Shown: positions 52,564 to 61,387, counted from the first letter of the stretch. The stretch: DNA of 64,000 nt from an uncultured Gemmiger sp. (GCF_934561205.1 NZ_CAKTFU010000001.1:186001-250000), one strand, 5' to 3'. Notes: generated by a model not told the origin, from the letters alone. Numbers and translations: made by a program.

Positions 52564-52593
52564 TAGTATGCCCTCAGTTCCCGTAAAATATTA
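52564..52593 (-). promoter_or_regulatory. candidate sigma-G promoter of the spoVA operon
   Basis: CATACTA (52570-52564) is an exact match to the sigma-G -10 consensus CATWMTA. TAATA lies 18 bp upstream (52593-52589), matching four of five positions of GHATR. spoVA is sigma-G dependent in Bacillus. The site overlaps the 3' end of the acetyltransferase gene. Confidence 0.65.
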
Positions 52594-53143
52594 CGTTGCC
52601 GCGCCCATAACTTTGCGGGCTCATCTCGGTGTACAGGCGGCGCAGGGCATCGGCAGCAGCCGCCTCCGACAGTGCTCCTCGGCAGGGCAGCGCCAGCACC
52701 ATATAACGCACCCCCGCCACGCGGCTTTCCATCGCGGCACATTGTGCCCCTGCGCGCAGATAAAACCCGATGCGCCGCCTTGCCGTTTCGGGGTCGGGCG
52801 CTTCCGCAGGGTGCTCGCACTCGGTCAGCAGAGCGGACAGCCTGCCCGCATAATGCCGCCGCAGTGCATGCAGCGCACAGGTTCCCACGCCGCCGCCCCG
52901 CAAGTCGGGCCGCACGGCGAAATAGTCGATCAGCCCGCAGGGCACATCAGGGGCCGCGACCTGCAAGGCATAGGCCACCCGTTCCCCTGCCGGATCGGTA
53001 AACACAAGCGGCTCGTACAGGCCGCGGCGCAGCAGGGCTTCCATGGCCGCAAAGGGCTTGCGCTCGGCGGGCGGAAAATCACGAACCAGCGCCGTATCGT
53101 ACAAATTTCCAAGTTCGGGCAAGGTAAGCGTCGCAATCTGCAT
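52574..53143 (-). CDS. GNAT family N-acetyltransferase
   Basis: A 189-residue acyl-CoA-dependent acetyltransferase. The acetyl-CoA loop is IDYFAVRPDLRGGGVGTCAL at about 100-119 (R-x-x-G-x-G pattern in modified form). Substrate is unknown. ATG follows AAAGGAG. It is divergent from prmA and upstream of the spoVA operon; read-through into it is possible, but the operon has its own forespore promoter candidate. Confidence 0.82.
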   Translation of the reverse strand: MQIATLTLPELGNLYDTALVRDFPPAERKPFAAMEALLRRGLYEPLVFTDPAGERVAYALQVAAPDVPCGLIDYFAVRPDLRGGGVGTCALHALRRHYAGRLSALLTECEHPAEAPDPETARRRIGFYLRAGAQCAAMESRVAGVRYMVLALPCRGALSEAAAADALRRLYTEMSPQSYGRGNVIFYGN

Positions 53144-53161
53144 AGAGAATCTCCTTTCTGA

Positions 53162-53190
53162 TTGAAAAATCGAAAAGTTTCCTGTATAAT
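53162..53190 (+). promoter_or_regulatory. sigma-A promoter of prmA-rsmE
   Basis: TTGAAA (53162-53167), a 17-bp spacer and a perfect TATAAT (53185-53190). Confidence 0.8.
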
Positions 53191-53220
53191 AAAGGTACTA
53201 TTTTGGGGAGGTTCTTTCTT

Positions 53221-54141
53221 ATGGAATGGACAGATATCAGCATTACCGTGGCGAAGCGCGACGCCGACACGGCGGAAGCCATTGCCACCATGGTCGCCAA
53301 CGGCGGCATTTATATTGAGGATTACAGCGACCTGGAGCAGCAGGCGTGGGAGATCGCCCATGTGGATCTGATCGAGCAGGAGCTGCTGGACAAACCGCGC
53401 GACGTGGTCATTGTACACATGTACCTGGCCCCCGATGAAAACCCCGCCGAGGTGCTGCCCCTGTTTGAGGAGCGCCTGAAAGCCAGCGGCATCGACTACC
53501 AACTGAATACCGCCGGTGTCGAGCAGGAGGATTGGCAGAACGCCTGGAAAAAGTACTACCACGCGATGGATATCGGCAGCCGCCTTGCCATTGTGCCCGG
53601 CTGGGAGCAGCACGACACCGACCGCATCAAGATCGTGATGGACCCCGGTATGGCGTTCGGCACCGGCACCCACGAAACCACCAGCCTGTGTCTGGAAACG
53701 CTGGACGAGCTGGTGCAGGGCGGTGAGCGTGTGCTGGATATCGGCACAGGCTCCGGCATTTTGGCTATCGCTGCGCTGAAGCTGGGTGCCAAGGTTGCCG
53801 AAGGCGTGGACATTGACCCGATGTGCGTGCGCACCGCCGGCGAAAACGCCGAGCGCAACGGCGTGAACGACCGCTTTACCGTGCTGGTGGGCGATTTGTC
53901 CGACAAGGCAAGCGGCGAGTACAACATCATCACCGCCAACATCGTCGCTGCCGCCATCCTGTCCCTGGCCCCGCATGTGCCTGTACTGATGGCACCCGGC
54001 GCCCGCTTTATCGCCAGCGGCATCATTGACGAGCGCAAGGAAGAAGTGCTGGCCGGGCTGCGCGCCGCCGGGCTGGAGCCTGTGCAGGTCAAGGAAAAGC
54101 GCGGCTGGGTGTGCATTATCTGCGAAAAGAAAGAGGCGTAA
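53221..54141 (+). CDS. prmA: ribosomal protein L11 methyltransferase
   Basis: Trimethylates L11, 306 residues. An N-terminal substrate-recognition domain is followed by the SAM fold with GTGTHETTSLCLETLD, the motif I VLDIGTGSGILAIAALKLG and ANIVAAAILSLA (post-I). The ATG at 53221 follows GGGGAGG. It is followed by rsmE in the next 3 nt. Confidence 0.95.
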   Translation: MEWTDISITVAKRDADTAEAIATMVANGGIYIEDYSDLEQQAWEIAHVDLIEQELLDKPRDVVIVHMYLAPDENPAEVLPLFEERLKASGIDYQLNTAGVEQEDWQNAWKKYYHAMDIGSRLAIVPGWEQHDTDRIKIVMDPGMAFGTGTHETTSLCLETLDELVQGGERVLDIGTGSGILAIAALKLGAKVAEGVDIDPMCVRTAGENAERNGVNDRFTVLVGDLSDKASGEYNIITANIVAAAILSLAPHVPVLMAPGARFIASGIIDERKEEVLAGLRAAGLEPVQVKEKRGWVCIICEKKEA

Positions 54142-54144
54142 GCT

Positions 54145-54873
54145 ATGCCGCATCGCTATTTTACCAAGGAATTAGCGGACGGACGCGCCGTCCTGACCGG
54201 CAGCGACGCCCACCACCTGGCGGACGTTATGCGCGCCAAATTGGGCGAGGAAGTCGTGCTGTGCGGCCCCGACGGTCTGGAATATATCGGCACCGTGACA
54301 AGCCTCGCCTCCGACCGTGTGGAGTTCACCGTCACCGACGGTGCCCCCAGCAAGGCAGAGCCGGACGTGCAGGTCACGCTGTTTGCCGCCTACCCCAAGC
54401 AGGGCAAGCTGGAGGAGGTCATCCGCCACTGCGTCGAGCTGGGCATCAGCGAGGTCGTTCCGTTTTTCAGCCGCTATTGCATTGCCGCGCCGAAAAAAGA
54501 GGACGCCAAGTGCGAGCGCTACAACCGCATCGCGGCCGAAGCCTCCAAGCAGGCGGGACGCGCCATGCTGCCCGCCGTGCGTATGCCGCTGCCGGATTTC
54601 AATGCCGTCTGTGATCATATGAAAGACTACGATCTGGTGTTGTTTTTCTATGAGGGCGGCGGTGTGCCGCTGCGCGAGGTGCTGAAGCCCGGCTGCGCCA
54701 AAAAAATTGCCATCATCACGGGCAGCGAGGGCGGCTTTTCCGCAGAAGAAGCTGCCGCCGCCAAGGCTGCGGGTGCTGTGACCGTGGGCCTTGGCCCGCG
54801 TATCCTGCGCTGCGAGACAGCACCCCTGACCGCCTTGACCGCCGTCATGCTGCTGACCGGCAACCTGGAATAA
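54145..54873 (+). CDS. rsmE: 16S rRNA (uracil-1498-N3)-methyltransferase
   Basis: A SPOUT-class (trefoil-knot) methyltransferase, 242 residues. The N-terminal PUA-like domain (MPHRYFTKELADGRAVLTG) is followed by the knot region IITGSEGGFSAEEAAAAKAAG and the C-terminal GLGPRILRCETAPLTAL. It is cotranslated with prmA. Confidence 0.95.
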   Translation: MPHRYFTKELADGRAVLTGSDAHHLADVMRAKLGEEVVLCGPDGLEYIGTVTSLASDRVEFTVTDGAPSKAEPDVQVTLFAAYPKQGKLEEVIRHCVELGISEVVPFFSRYCIAAPKKEDAKCERYNRIAAEASKQAGRAMLPAVRMPLPDFNAVCDHMKDYDLVLFFYEGGGVPLREVLKPGCAKKIAIITGSEGGFSAEEAAAAKAAGAVTVGLGPRILRCETAPLTALTAVMLLTGNLE

Positions 54874-54892
54874 TTGAACTGCTGCAACATAC

Positions 54893-54926
54893 TATGCCCG
54901 CCACCCCCAAAAGGGTGACGGGCATA
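54893..54926 (+). terminator. intrinsic terminator of prmA-rsmE
   Basis: A stem ATGCCCGcCACCC with GGGTGaCGGGCAT (one mismatched position), a short loop and TAATTTTGTG following. Confidence 0.85.
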
Positions 54927-54948
54927 ATTTTGTGCCAAAAAACAAAAG

Positions 54949-54972
54949 CCGCAGATACCTGAGTATCTGCGG
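54949..54972 (-). terminator. intrinsic terminator of tRNA-Pro
   Basis: A perfect 10-bp stem CCGCAGATAC with GTATCTGCGG and a TCAG loop, then CUUUUGUUUUUU on the minus strand, 8 nt past the tRNA. Confidence 0.9.
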
Positions 54973-54979
54973 TCTTATA

Positions 54980-55052
54980 TCGAGGTGACAGGACTCGAAC
55001 CTGCGGCCTCGTGGTCCCAAACCACGCGCGCTACCAACTGCGCAACACCTCG
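54980..55052 (-). tRNA. tRNA-Pro (anticodon UGG)
   Basis: The minus strand folds as a full cloverleaf of 73 nt. The acceptor stem is CGAGGTG with CACCTCG and an A discriminator. The D-arm contains GCGCAGTTGGTAGCGC. The anticodon stem CGTGG with CCACG flanks the loop TTTGGGA, giving UGG. The T-arm is GCAGGTTCGAGTCCTGT. CCA is not encoded. Confidence 0.96.
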
Positions 55053-55081
55053 TTACAGCCGGGCAGTTGCCCGACTGATTT

Positions 55082-55111
55082 ATTATAGTACAAAACGAGG
55101 GGACGCGTCAA
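55082..55111 (-). promoter_or_regulatory. sigma-A promoter of tRNA-Pro
   Basis: TTGACG (55111-55106), an 18-bp spacer and a perfect TATAAT (55087-55082). Confidence 0.78.
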
Positions 55112-55144
55112 GTCCTTTGCGAAAACTGTCGATGCGGTGTTGCC

Positions 55145-57091
55145 TTAGTACAGCTTGGCACCGGCGGGGATGCGGTCGTCCACCATAAGCAGGTTCAAGC
55201 CCTCGTGACCGTCCTCCTCATGCACAGCGGAAATCAGCATACCCTCGGAGGCGATGCCCATCATCTTGCGCGGGGGCAGGTTGACGATGGCGATGGCGGT
55301 CTTGCCGACCAGCTGCTCCGGCTCGTAATACTCGTGGATACCGCTTAAAATCACGCGGTCCTTGCACACGCCGTCGTCCAAGGTGAACTTCAGCAGCTTC
55401 TTGGACTTGGGCACAGCCTCGCACGCCAGAATCTTGACGGCGCGGAAATCGGACTTGGCGAAGGTTTCAAAGTCCACCATTTCCTCAAAAATCGGCTCAA
55501 TCTTCACGTTGGAAAAGTCGATTTTTTCGGGTGCTGCCACGGCGGCAGGCTCGGCGGCGGGCTTCGGCTCGGACTTCTTGGTGTCGCCCACGGTCTTCAT
55601 TGTGGGGAACAGGATAACGTCACGGATGGAATCGGAGTTGGTCAGCATCATAACGCAGCGGTCGATGCCGATGCCCATACCGCCCGTTGGGGGCATACCG
55701 TACTCCATGGCGGTGAGGAAATCCTCATCGATCATCTCGGCCTCGTCGTCGCCGCGGTCGCGCTGCTCGGCCTGCTTGACAAAGCGGTCACGCTGATCCA
55801 GCGGGTCGTTCAGCTCGCTGTAGGCGTTGCCCATCTCGCTGTGGTTGATAAAGAACTCAAAGCGCTCGGTCAGGCGCGGGTCCTCGGGGCTGCGCTTGGT
55901 CAGCGGGCTGACCTCGACGGGGTACATCGTAATAAAGGTGGGCTGGATCAGATGCTCCTCGACCTTCTGGTCAAAGCAGGCATACAGGGCGTTGCCCCAG
56001 GTCGGCTCGGCGGCGGGGTTCAGCTCAACACCCTTGGCGTTGGCGGCTGCCACGGCCTCGGCGTCATCGGTGATGACGTCAAAATCGATGCCCACATACT
56101 CGCGCACAGCCTCGATCATCGTCATACGGCGCCAGCCGGGGGTCAGGTCGATCTTGTTGCCCAGCCACTCGATCTCATAAGTGCCCAGAATCTCCTTGGC
56201 GGCGCTGGACAGCACGCCCTCGGCAATGTCCATCATATCGTGGAAGTCGGCGTAAGCCTGATACAGCTCCACGGTGGTGAACTCGGGGTTGTGCTTGGGG
56301 TCCATACCCTCGTTGCGGAAGATACGCCCCACCTCGTACACGCGGTCGATGCCGCCGACGATCAGACGCTTCAGCGGCAGCTCGGTGGCGATGCGCAGGT
56401 ACATATCAATGTCCAGCGTGTTGTGGTGGGTGATGAACGGGCGGGCGGCGGCACCGCCGGCGATGGTGTTCAGCACGGGGGTTTCGACTTCCATATAGCC
56501 GCGTTCGTCCAGATAGTTGCGCAGATGCTTGATGAACTTGCTGCGCACCTCAAAGGCGCGGCGCACATCGGGGTTGACGATCAGGTCAACATAGCGCTGA
56601 CGGTAGCGGGCCTCGCGGTCGGTCAGACCGTGGAACTTTTCGGGCAGGGGCAGCAGGCTCTTGGACAGCAGGGTCAGCTCGCAGATGCGCACCGAAATCT
56701 CGCCCATCTTGGTGCGGAACACTTCGCCCTTGACACCGATGATATCACCGATGTCCAGCTTTTTGAAGGCGGCATAGGCTTCCTCGCCCAGCAGATCGCG
56801 CTTGACGAAGATCTGGATATCGCCCTTCTGGTCGCGCAGGTGGGCAAAGCTGGCCTTGCCCATGATGCGCTTGGACATCATACGGCCCGCCAAAGAAACG
56901 ATCTTGCCGGTTTCGGCCTCGGCGGGCAGGTCGGCAAATTCCTGTTTCAGGTCGGCAGAGTAGGCGTCCTGCTGATACTTGGTGATGACAAAGGGGTTCT
57001 GACCGGCTTCGCACAAATCAGCGAGCTTCTGGCGGCGCACGGCGGCCTGCTGGCTGATATCCTGCTCGGTCTGGGGCTTATTCTGCTCCAT
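55145..57091 (-). CDS. lysS: lysyl-tRNA synthetase with C-terminal tRNA-binding domain
   Basis: A class II synthetase of 648 residues, about 150 longer than usual. The core has an OB-fold (KIVSLAGRMMSKRIMGKASF), motif 2 near YEVGRIFRNEGMDPKHNPEFT and motif 3 in GMGIGIDRCVMMLTN. After a Pro/Ala linker (about 506-520) the C-terminal part (about 525-648: MVDFETFAKSDFRAVKILAC, GMLISAV) is a tRNA_bind (EMAPII/MetRS-beta-like) domain. Such fusions occur in some Firmicutes. It lies 23 nt after greA, a common operon. Confidence 0.95.
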   Translation of the reverse strand: MEQNKPQTEQDISQQAAVRRQKLADLCEAGQNPFVITKYQQDAYSADLKQEFADLPAEAETGKIVSLAGRMMSKRIMGKASFAHLRDQKGDIQIFVKRDLLGEEAYAAFKKLDIGDIIGVKGEVFRTKMGEISVRICELTLLSKSLLPLPEKFHGLTDREARYRQRYVDLIVNPDVRRAFEVRSKFIKHLRNYLDERGYMEVETPVLNTIAGGAAARPFITHHNTLDIDMYLRIATELPLKRLIVGGIDRVYEVGRIFRNEGMDPKHNPEFTTVELYQAYADFHDMMDIAEGVLSSAAKEILGTYEIEWLGNKIDLTPGWRRMTMIEAVREYVGIDFDVITDDAEAVAAANAKGVELNPAAEPTWGNALYACFDQKVEEHLIQPTFITMYPVEVSPLTKRSPEDPRLTERFEFFINHSEMGNAYSELNDPLDQRDRFVKQAEQRDRGDDEAEMIDEDFLTAMEYGMPPTGGMGIGIDRCVMMLTNSDSIRDVILFPTMKTVGDTKKSEPKPAAEPAAVAAPEKIDFSNVKIEPIFEEMVDFETFAKSDFRAVKILACEAVPKSKKLLKFTLDDGVCKDRVILSGIHEYYEPEQLVGKTAIAIVNLPPRKMMGIASEGMLISAVHEEDGHEGLNLLMVDDRIPAGAKLY

Positions 57092-57114
57092 TTTGATCGT
57101 CCTTTCGTGTTTTA

Positions 57115-57594
57115 TTAGTTGGAACGGGAAACGCTCAGCACCTTGTAGGTGATGATGCTGCCGTTGGGCAGGGTGACATCGACCTCGTCGCCGGCCTTAT
57201 GGCCGACCAGCGCGCCGCCCACGGGGCTTTCGTCGCTGATGCGGTTCAGGTCCATGTCGGCCTCGGTAGAGCCGGTGATGTCGTATTCTTCAGGCTCCTC
57301 GCCCTCCTCCTGGATGGTGACGTGCATACCGATGGAAATGGTGTCGGCGCTCAGCTCGCTCTCGTCCATGATGCGGGCAACCTTGAGGGTGGCTTCCAGG
57401 TCGGCAATGCGGGCCTCGACGGAGGCCTGCTCCTCCTTGGCGGCGTCGTACTCGGCGTTTTCGCTCAAGTCGCCGTAGCCGCGGGCTACCTTGATTTTAT
57501 CGGCAACCTCTTTACGTTTGACGGTGCGCAGATCTTCGAGTTCCTTGACCAGTTTATCATAACCCGCACGGGTAACAACGACTTCTTTCGCCAT
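57115..57594 (-). CDS. greA: transcription elongation factor GreA
   Basis: Rescues stalled RNA polymerase by stimulating transcript cleavage, 159 residues. The N-terminal coiled coil contains the acidic tip YGDLSENAEYDAAKEEQ with the Asp and Glu residues that act in the polymerase channel, and the C-terminal domain has SPVGGALVGHKAGDEVDVTLP. The ATG at 57594 (MAKEVVVTRAGY) follows TAGGAG. It leads the greA-lysS operon with a strong promoter. Confidence 0.95.
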   Translation of the reverse strand: MAKEVVVTRAGYDKLVKELEDLRTVKRKEVADKIKVARGYGDLSENAEYDAAKEEQASVEARIADLEATLKVARIMDESELSADTISIGMHVTIQEEGEEPEEYDITGSTEADMDLNRISDESPVGGALVGHKAGDEVDVTLPNGSIITYKVLSVSRSN

Positions 57595-57628
57595 AGCAGA
57601 TTCTCCTAACAAAGTAATAGTAAAAGAT

Positions 57629-57651
57629 GTGCGGCCCGTATGGAGCCGCAC
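57629..57651 (-). promoter_or_regulatory. leader hairpin of greA
   Basis: GTGCGGC (57651-57645) pairs with GCCGCAC (57635-57629) within the greA leader, between promoter and start. No U-tract follows, so it is a stability or pausing element rather than a terminator. Confidence 0.45.
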
Positions 57652-57661
57652 TAACTGAATT

Positions 57662-57690
57662 ATTATAACGGTTCAGCGCCGTTTTGTCAA
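57662..57690 (-). promoter_or_regulatory. sigma-A promoter of greA-lysS
   Basis: A full-consensus TTGACA (57690-57685), a 17-bp spacer and TATAAT (57667-57662). Confidence 0.9.
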
Positions 57691-57711
57691 GTAAAATTTT
57701 GGCAGTTCTGC

Positions 57712-58722
57712 TTACTTGTCCAGCTGCAGGAGCCCCACCTTGCGGTACACCTTGCTGACCGTGCGGTTGGCAAGGCGGGCGGCGCGCTCGGCACCGGATT
57801 TCAGCACCTCATCGACATAAGCCTTGTCCGCCAAAATACGGCTATACTCGGCCTGCACGGGGGTCAGCGCGTCGGCAGTGACCTCGGCCACAGCCAGCTT
57901 GAAGTCGCCGTAGCCCTTGCCCTCAAACTCGGCAGCGATCTTGTCCATGGATTTGCCGGTAAAAGTACCGTAGATCGTCATCAGGTTGGACACGCCGGGC
58001 TTCTGCTCGCGGTCAAAGCGCACGCAGCCGTCCGAGTCGGTGACGGCGCGCTTGCACTTGCGGATGATGGTGTCCTTGTCGTCGGTCATCAAAATGAAAG
58101 AGTTGACGTTGGTGTCGGACTTGCTCATCTTCTTGGCAGGCTCGGCCAGCGACATGATCTTGGCACCGCTGGCGGGGACATAGCCCTCCGGCAGGGTGAA
58201 GGTGTCGCCGTAGATGTTGTTAAAGCGTCCGGCGATATCGCGGGCGATCTCCAGATGCTGGGTCTGATCCTGCCCTACGGGCACGAGGTCGGCGTTGTAG
58301 ATCAGAATATCGGCAGCCATCAGGACGGGGTAGGTAAACAGACCGCCGTTGACGTTGTCGGGATGCTTGGCGCTCTTGTCCTTGAACTGGGTCATACGGG
58401 ACAGCTCACCGAACTGGGTATTGCAGGCCAGCACCCAGGACAGCTGGGTGTGGGCAGGCACATGGCTTTGCACGAACAGGACGTGTTCCTTGGGGTCGAT
58501 GCCCACCGCCAGCAGCAGGGCGGACAGCTCACGGGTGCGGCGGCGCAGCTCGGCGGGGTTCTGGCGCACGGTCAGAGAGTGCAGGTCGGCCACCATATAC
58601 AGGCAGTCGTAGTCCGATTGCAGCAGCGCCCAGTTGCGCACCGCGCCGATATAGTTGCCCAGGGTAGGCGTGCCGGTGGGCTGAATGCCCGAGAGAATAC
58701 GTTTGCGTTTTTCGTCTGCCAT
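57712..58722 (-). CDS. trpS: tryptophanyl-tRNA synthetase
   Basis: A class I synthetase, 336 residues. The HIGH-like motif is PTGTPTLGNYIGA (about 15-27), and KMSKS appears in PAKKMSKSDTN. The ATG follows ACGGAGG. It has its own promoter; the leader has a strong GC hairpin but no T-box. Confidence 0.96.
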   Translation of the reverse strand: MADEKRKRILSGIQPTGTPTLGNYIGAVRNWALLQSDYDCLYMVADLHSLTVRQNPAELRRRTRELSALLLAVGIDPKEHVLFVQSHVPAHTQLSWVLACNTQFGELSRMTQFKDKSAKHPDNVNGGLFTYPVLMAADILIYNADLVPVGQDQTQHLEIARDIAGRFNNIYGDTFTLPEGYVPASGAKIMSLAEPAKKMSKSDTNVNSFILMTDDKDTIIRKCKRAVTDSDGCVRFDREQKPGVSNLMTIYGTFTGKSMDKIAAEFEGKGYGDFKLAVAEVTADALTPVQAEYSRILADKAYVDEVLKSGAERAARLANRTVSKVYRKVGLLQLDK

Positions 58723-58747
58723 AATAGACCTCCGTATTTATACGAAC

Positions 58748-58782
58748 CGCCCGGCGCGAGGGGAAAATTCGCGCCGGGCGGT
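58748..58782 (-). promoter_or_regulatory. GC-rich hairpin in the trpS leader
   Basis: A 13-bp GC stem around CCGCCCGGCGCGA pairs with its complement, ending shortly before the trpS ribosome-binding site. No U-tract follows, so it is not a terminator. Function is unknown. Confidence 0.4.
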
Positions 58783-58812
58783 GGGTGTTTTTCTTCATTC
58801 GCGTATAGTGTA

Positions 58813-58841
58813 ATTTAAGCACAAAACGCGGGTTTTGTCAA
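58813..58841 (-). promoter_or_regulatory. sigma-A promoter of trpS
   Basis: TTGACA (58841-58836), a 17-bp spacer and TTAAAT (58818-58813). Confidence 0.7.
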
Positions 58842-58844
58842 TGC

Positions 58845-61022
58845 TTACAGGTGCAGCACGCGATCCTTGATCTCGGCGGTGCGCCCCTGGTTCCAGAACT
58901 GGGTGCCGATGTAGCCGCAGGTGCGGCGGGCGACGTTCAGCTTGTTCTGGTCACGGTTATGGCACTTGGGGCACTCCCACACCAGCTTGCCGTCCTCCTG
59001 CACGATGCTGATCTCTCCGTCATAGCCGCAGACCTGGCAGTAGTCGCTCTTGGTGTTCAGCTCGGCATACATAATGTTTTCGTAGATGAACTGCATGACC
59101 TTGATGACGGCTTCGAGGTTATCCTGCATGTTGGGCACCTCGACGTAGCTGATAGCGCCGCCCGGAGACAGCTTTTGGAAGTCGCTCTCAAACTTCAGCT
59201 TGGTGAAGGCGTCGATCTGCTCGGAAACATGGACGTGGTAGGAGTTGGTGATATAGTTGCGGTCGGTGATGCCGGGCACCACGCCGAAGCGCTTTTGCAG
59301 GCACTTGGCAAACTTGTAGGTGGTGGATTCCAGCGGGGTGCCGTACAGGCTGAAATCGATGTTGTGCTGCTGCTTCCAGCCCGCGCAGGCGTCGTTCATA
59401 TGCTGCATGACATTCAGCGCAAAGGGCTTGGCGGCGGGGTCGGTGTGGCTCTTGCCGGTCATATACTTGCAGCACTCATACAGACCCGCATAGCCCAGGC
59501 TGATGGTGGAATAACCGCCGTACAGCAGCTTGTCGATGGTCTCGCCCTTGCCCAGGCGCGCCAGCGCACCGTACTGCCACAGGATGGGTGCGGCATCGCT
59601 CAGGGTACCCTTCAGGCGGTTGTGGCGGCACATCAGCGCCTTGTGGCACAGCTCCAGGCGTTCGTCAAAGATTTTCCAGAACTTATCAAAGTCGCCGCCG
59701 CTGGACAGCGCCACGTCCACCAGGTTGATGGTCACAACGCCCTGGTTGAAACGGCCGTAATACTTGGGCTTGCCGTTTTCGTCAACGTAAGGGGTCAGGA
59801 AGCTGCGGCAGCCCATGCAGGTGTAGCAGTGGCCTTCGCCGTTTTTGTCGACCTTGTACTCCTTCATCTTCTTTTCGCTGATGTAGTCGGGCACCATGCG
59901 CTTAGCGGTGCACTTGGCTGCCAGCTTGGTCAGGTAGTAGTAGGGCTGCCCCTCGTAGACGTTGTCGTCCTCCAACACATAGATCAGCTTGGGGAACGCG
60001 GGGGTGATCCAGACACCGGCCTCGTTCTTGACGCCCTGATAGCGCTGGCGCAGCATTTCCTCAATGATGATGGCAAGGTCGGATTTGAGGCGCTGGTTGT
60101 CCCCTGCCTCGTTCAGGTACATGAACACGGTGATAAAGGGAGCCTGACCGTTGGTGGTCATCAGCGTGACGACCTGATACTGAATGGTCTGCACACCGCG
60201 CTTGATTTCCTCGCGCAGGCGCTTTTCCACGATTTCAGAGATTTTTTCTTCCCCGGGGTTGATGCCCAAATCGGCCAGCTCGGCCTCGACATCGCGGCGG
60301 ATCTTCTTGCGGCTGACGTCCACAAAGGGTGCCAGATGGGTCAGGCTGATGCTCTGACCGCCGTACTGGCTGGAGGCAACCTGCGCGATGATCTGCGTGG
60401 CGATGTTGCAGGCGGTGGAGAAGGAATGGGGCTTTTCGATTAGGGTGCCGGAAATGACCGTGCCGTTCTGCAGCATATCCTCCAAGTTGACGAGGTCGCA
60501 GTTGTGCATGTGCTGGGCGTAGTAGTCGGCGTCGTGGAAGTGGATGATGCCCTCCTCGTGCGCCTTGACGATCTCCTGCGGCAGCAGCATACGCATGGTC
60601 AGATCCTTGCTGACCTCACCGGCCATATAGTCGCGCTGGACGCTGTTGACGGTGGGGTTTTTGTTGGAGTTTTCCTGCTTGACTTCCTCATTGTTGCACT
60701 CGATCAGCGAGAGGATCTTGTCGTCGGTGGTGTTGTGGGTGCGCTTGAGGCTTTGCACATAGCGGTAGGTGATGTATTTGCGGGCCACCTCGTGGGCGCC
60801 GGTCTCCATGATGGCATTCTCGACCAGGTCCTGAATTTCCTCAACATTCATGGCATGGCCGCGCTCCAGACAGATTTTTTGAACCTTGTCGGAGATATCG
60901 ATGACCTGCTCCTTGGTCAAGCGCTGGTTTTCTGCCACGACGTTGTTGGCCTTGGTGATCGCCGCGATAATTTTGGTAATGTCGAATACGGCTTCGCTGC
61001 CGTTGCGCTTGATGATTTTCAT
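58845..61022 (-). CDS. nrdD: anaerobic ribonucleoside-triphosphate reductase
   Basis: The glycyl-radical class III reductase that makes dNTPs without oxygen, 725 residues. An N-terminal ATP-cone occupies about 1-95 (KIIKRNGSEAVFDITKI). The C-terminus has the zinc site CQVCGYDGE and CPKCHNRD and the radical loop RTCGYIG. The ATG at 61022 is chosen, AAGGGGA lying 8 nt upstream. The partner activase nrdG is on the other strand. The promoter at 61115-61143 has NrdR boxes at 61153 and 61184. Confidence 0.96.
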   Translation of the reverse strand: MKIIKRNGSEAVFDITKIIAAITKANNVVAENQRLTKEQVIDISDKVQKICLERGHAMNVEEIQDLVENAIMETGAHEVARKYITYRYVQSLKRTHNTTDDKILSLIECNNEEVKQENSNKNPTVNSVQRDYMAGEVSKDLTMRMLLPQEIVKAHEEGIIHFHDADYYAQHMHNCDLVNLEDMLQNGTVISGTLIEKPHSFSTACNIATQIIAQVASSQYGGQSISLTHLAPFVDVSRKKIRRDVEAELADLGINPGEEKISEIVEKRLREEIKRGVQTIQYQVVTLMTTNGQAPFITVFMYLNEAGDNQRLKSDLAIIIEEMLRQRYQGVKNEAGVWITPAFPKLIYVLEDDNVYEGQPYYYLTKLAAKCTAKRMVPDYISEKKMKEYKVDKNGEGHCYTCMGCRSFLTPYVDENGKPKYYGRFNQGVVTINLVDVALSSGGDFDKFWKIFDERLELCHKALMCRHNRLKGTLSDAAPILWQYGALARLGKGETIDKLLYGGYSTISLGYAGLYECCKYMTGKSHTDPAAKPFALNVMQHMNDACAGWKQQHNIDFSLYGTPLESTTYKFAKCLQKRFGVVPGITDRNYITNSYHVHVSEQIDAFTKLKFESDFQKLSPGGAISYVEVPNMQDNLEAVIKVMQFIYENIMYAELNTKSDYCQVCGYDGEISIVQEDGKLVWECPKCHNRDQNKLNVARRTCGYIGTQFWNQGRTAEIKDRVLHL

Positions 61023-61114
61023 ACCGAATCCCCTTAAAAATGATGATAACAAGTTGCTTAATACATATCGTATAACAATTCGCAATGTATAATTCCGCAT
61101 TTGCGAGCACATTT

Positions 61115-61143
61115 ATCATACCGCACCGCAAAGGGAAAGTCAA
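61115..61143 (-). promoter_or_regulatory. sigma-A promoter of nrdD
   Basis: TTGACT (61143-61138), a 17-bp spacer and TATGAT (61120-61115). Confidence 0.75.
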
Positions 61144-61152
61144 TAGCAGAAA

Positions 61153-61199
61153 CCACTATATATTGTGGTTCAAAAGCAAAATCACGCAAAATATTGCAT
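61153..61199. promoter_or_regulatory. pair of NrdR boxes upstream of nrdD
   Basis: CCACTATATATTGTGG (61153-61168) and ACGCAAAATATTGCAT (61184-61199) resemble the NrdR-box palindrome (acaCwATATATwGtgt). Their starts are 31 bp apart, three helical turns, as is usual for this ATP-cone repressor. The first is close to a perfect match, the second is weaker. They lie just upstream of the nrdD -35. Confidence 0.75.
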
Positions 61200-61326
61200 T
61201 TTCATCGCACCATCGTGCAAAAAGGCCCATGCCGAAAAACAGGCCGGTTTTTTGTGTATTTTGAGCAGTTTTCCCATAGATAACGATGTGCCGTTGTATT
61301 TTGTGCGCTATGGCTATGGCAAGGGC

Positions 61327-61355
61327 TTGCGCATCGGCGGCAACCCTGCTATACT
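61327..61355 (+). promoter_or_regulatory. sigma-A promoter of nrdG
   Basis: TTGCGC (61327-61332), a 17-bp spacer and TATACT (61350-61355). Confidence 0.7.
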
Positions 61356-61387
61356 ATGTATAGATTTTAGGGGGTTGGCCGCTTTTT

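Noticed and set aside
58723..58841. A T-box in the trpS leader
   Set aside because: The leader is only about 90 nt and lacks a TGGNACC sequence; the GC hairpin is not followed by a U-tract.
58851..60443. A 530-codon plus-strand frame opposite nrdD
   Set aside because: It is a shadow frame with Gly/Val/Ala/His bias and no start signal, while nrdD carries all its expected motifs.
61357..61372. A second NrdR box for nrdG
   Set aside because: The sequence 31 bp from the box-like site fails at the two most informative positions.
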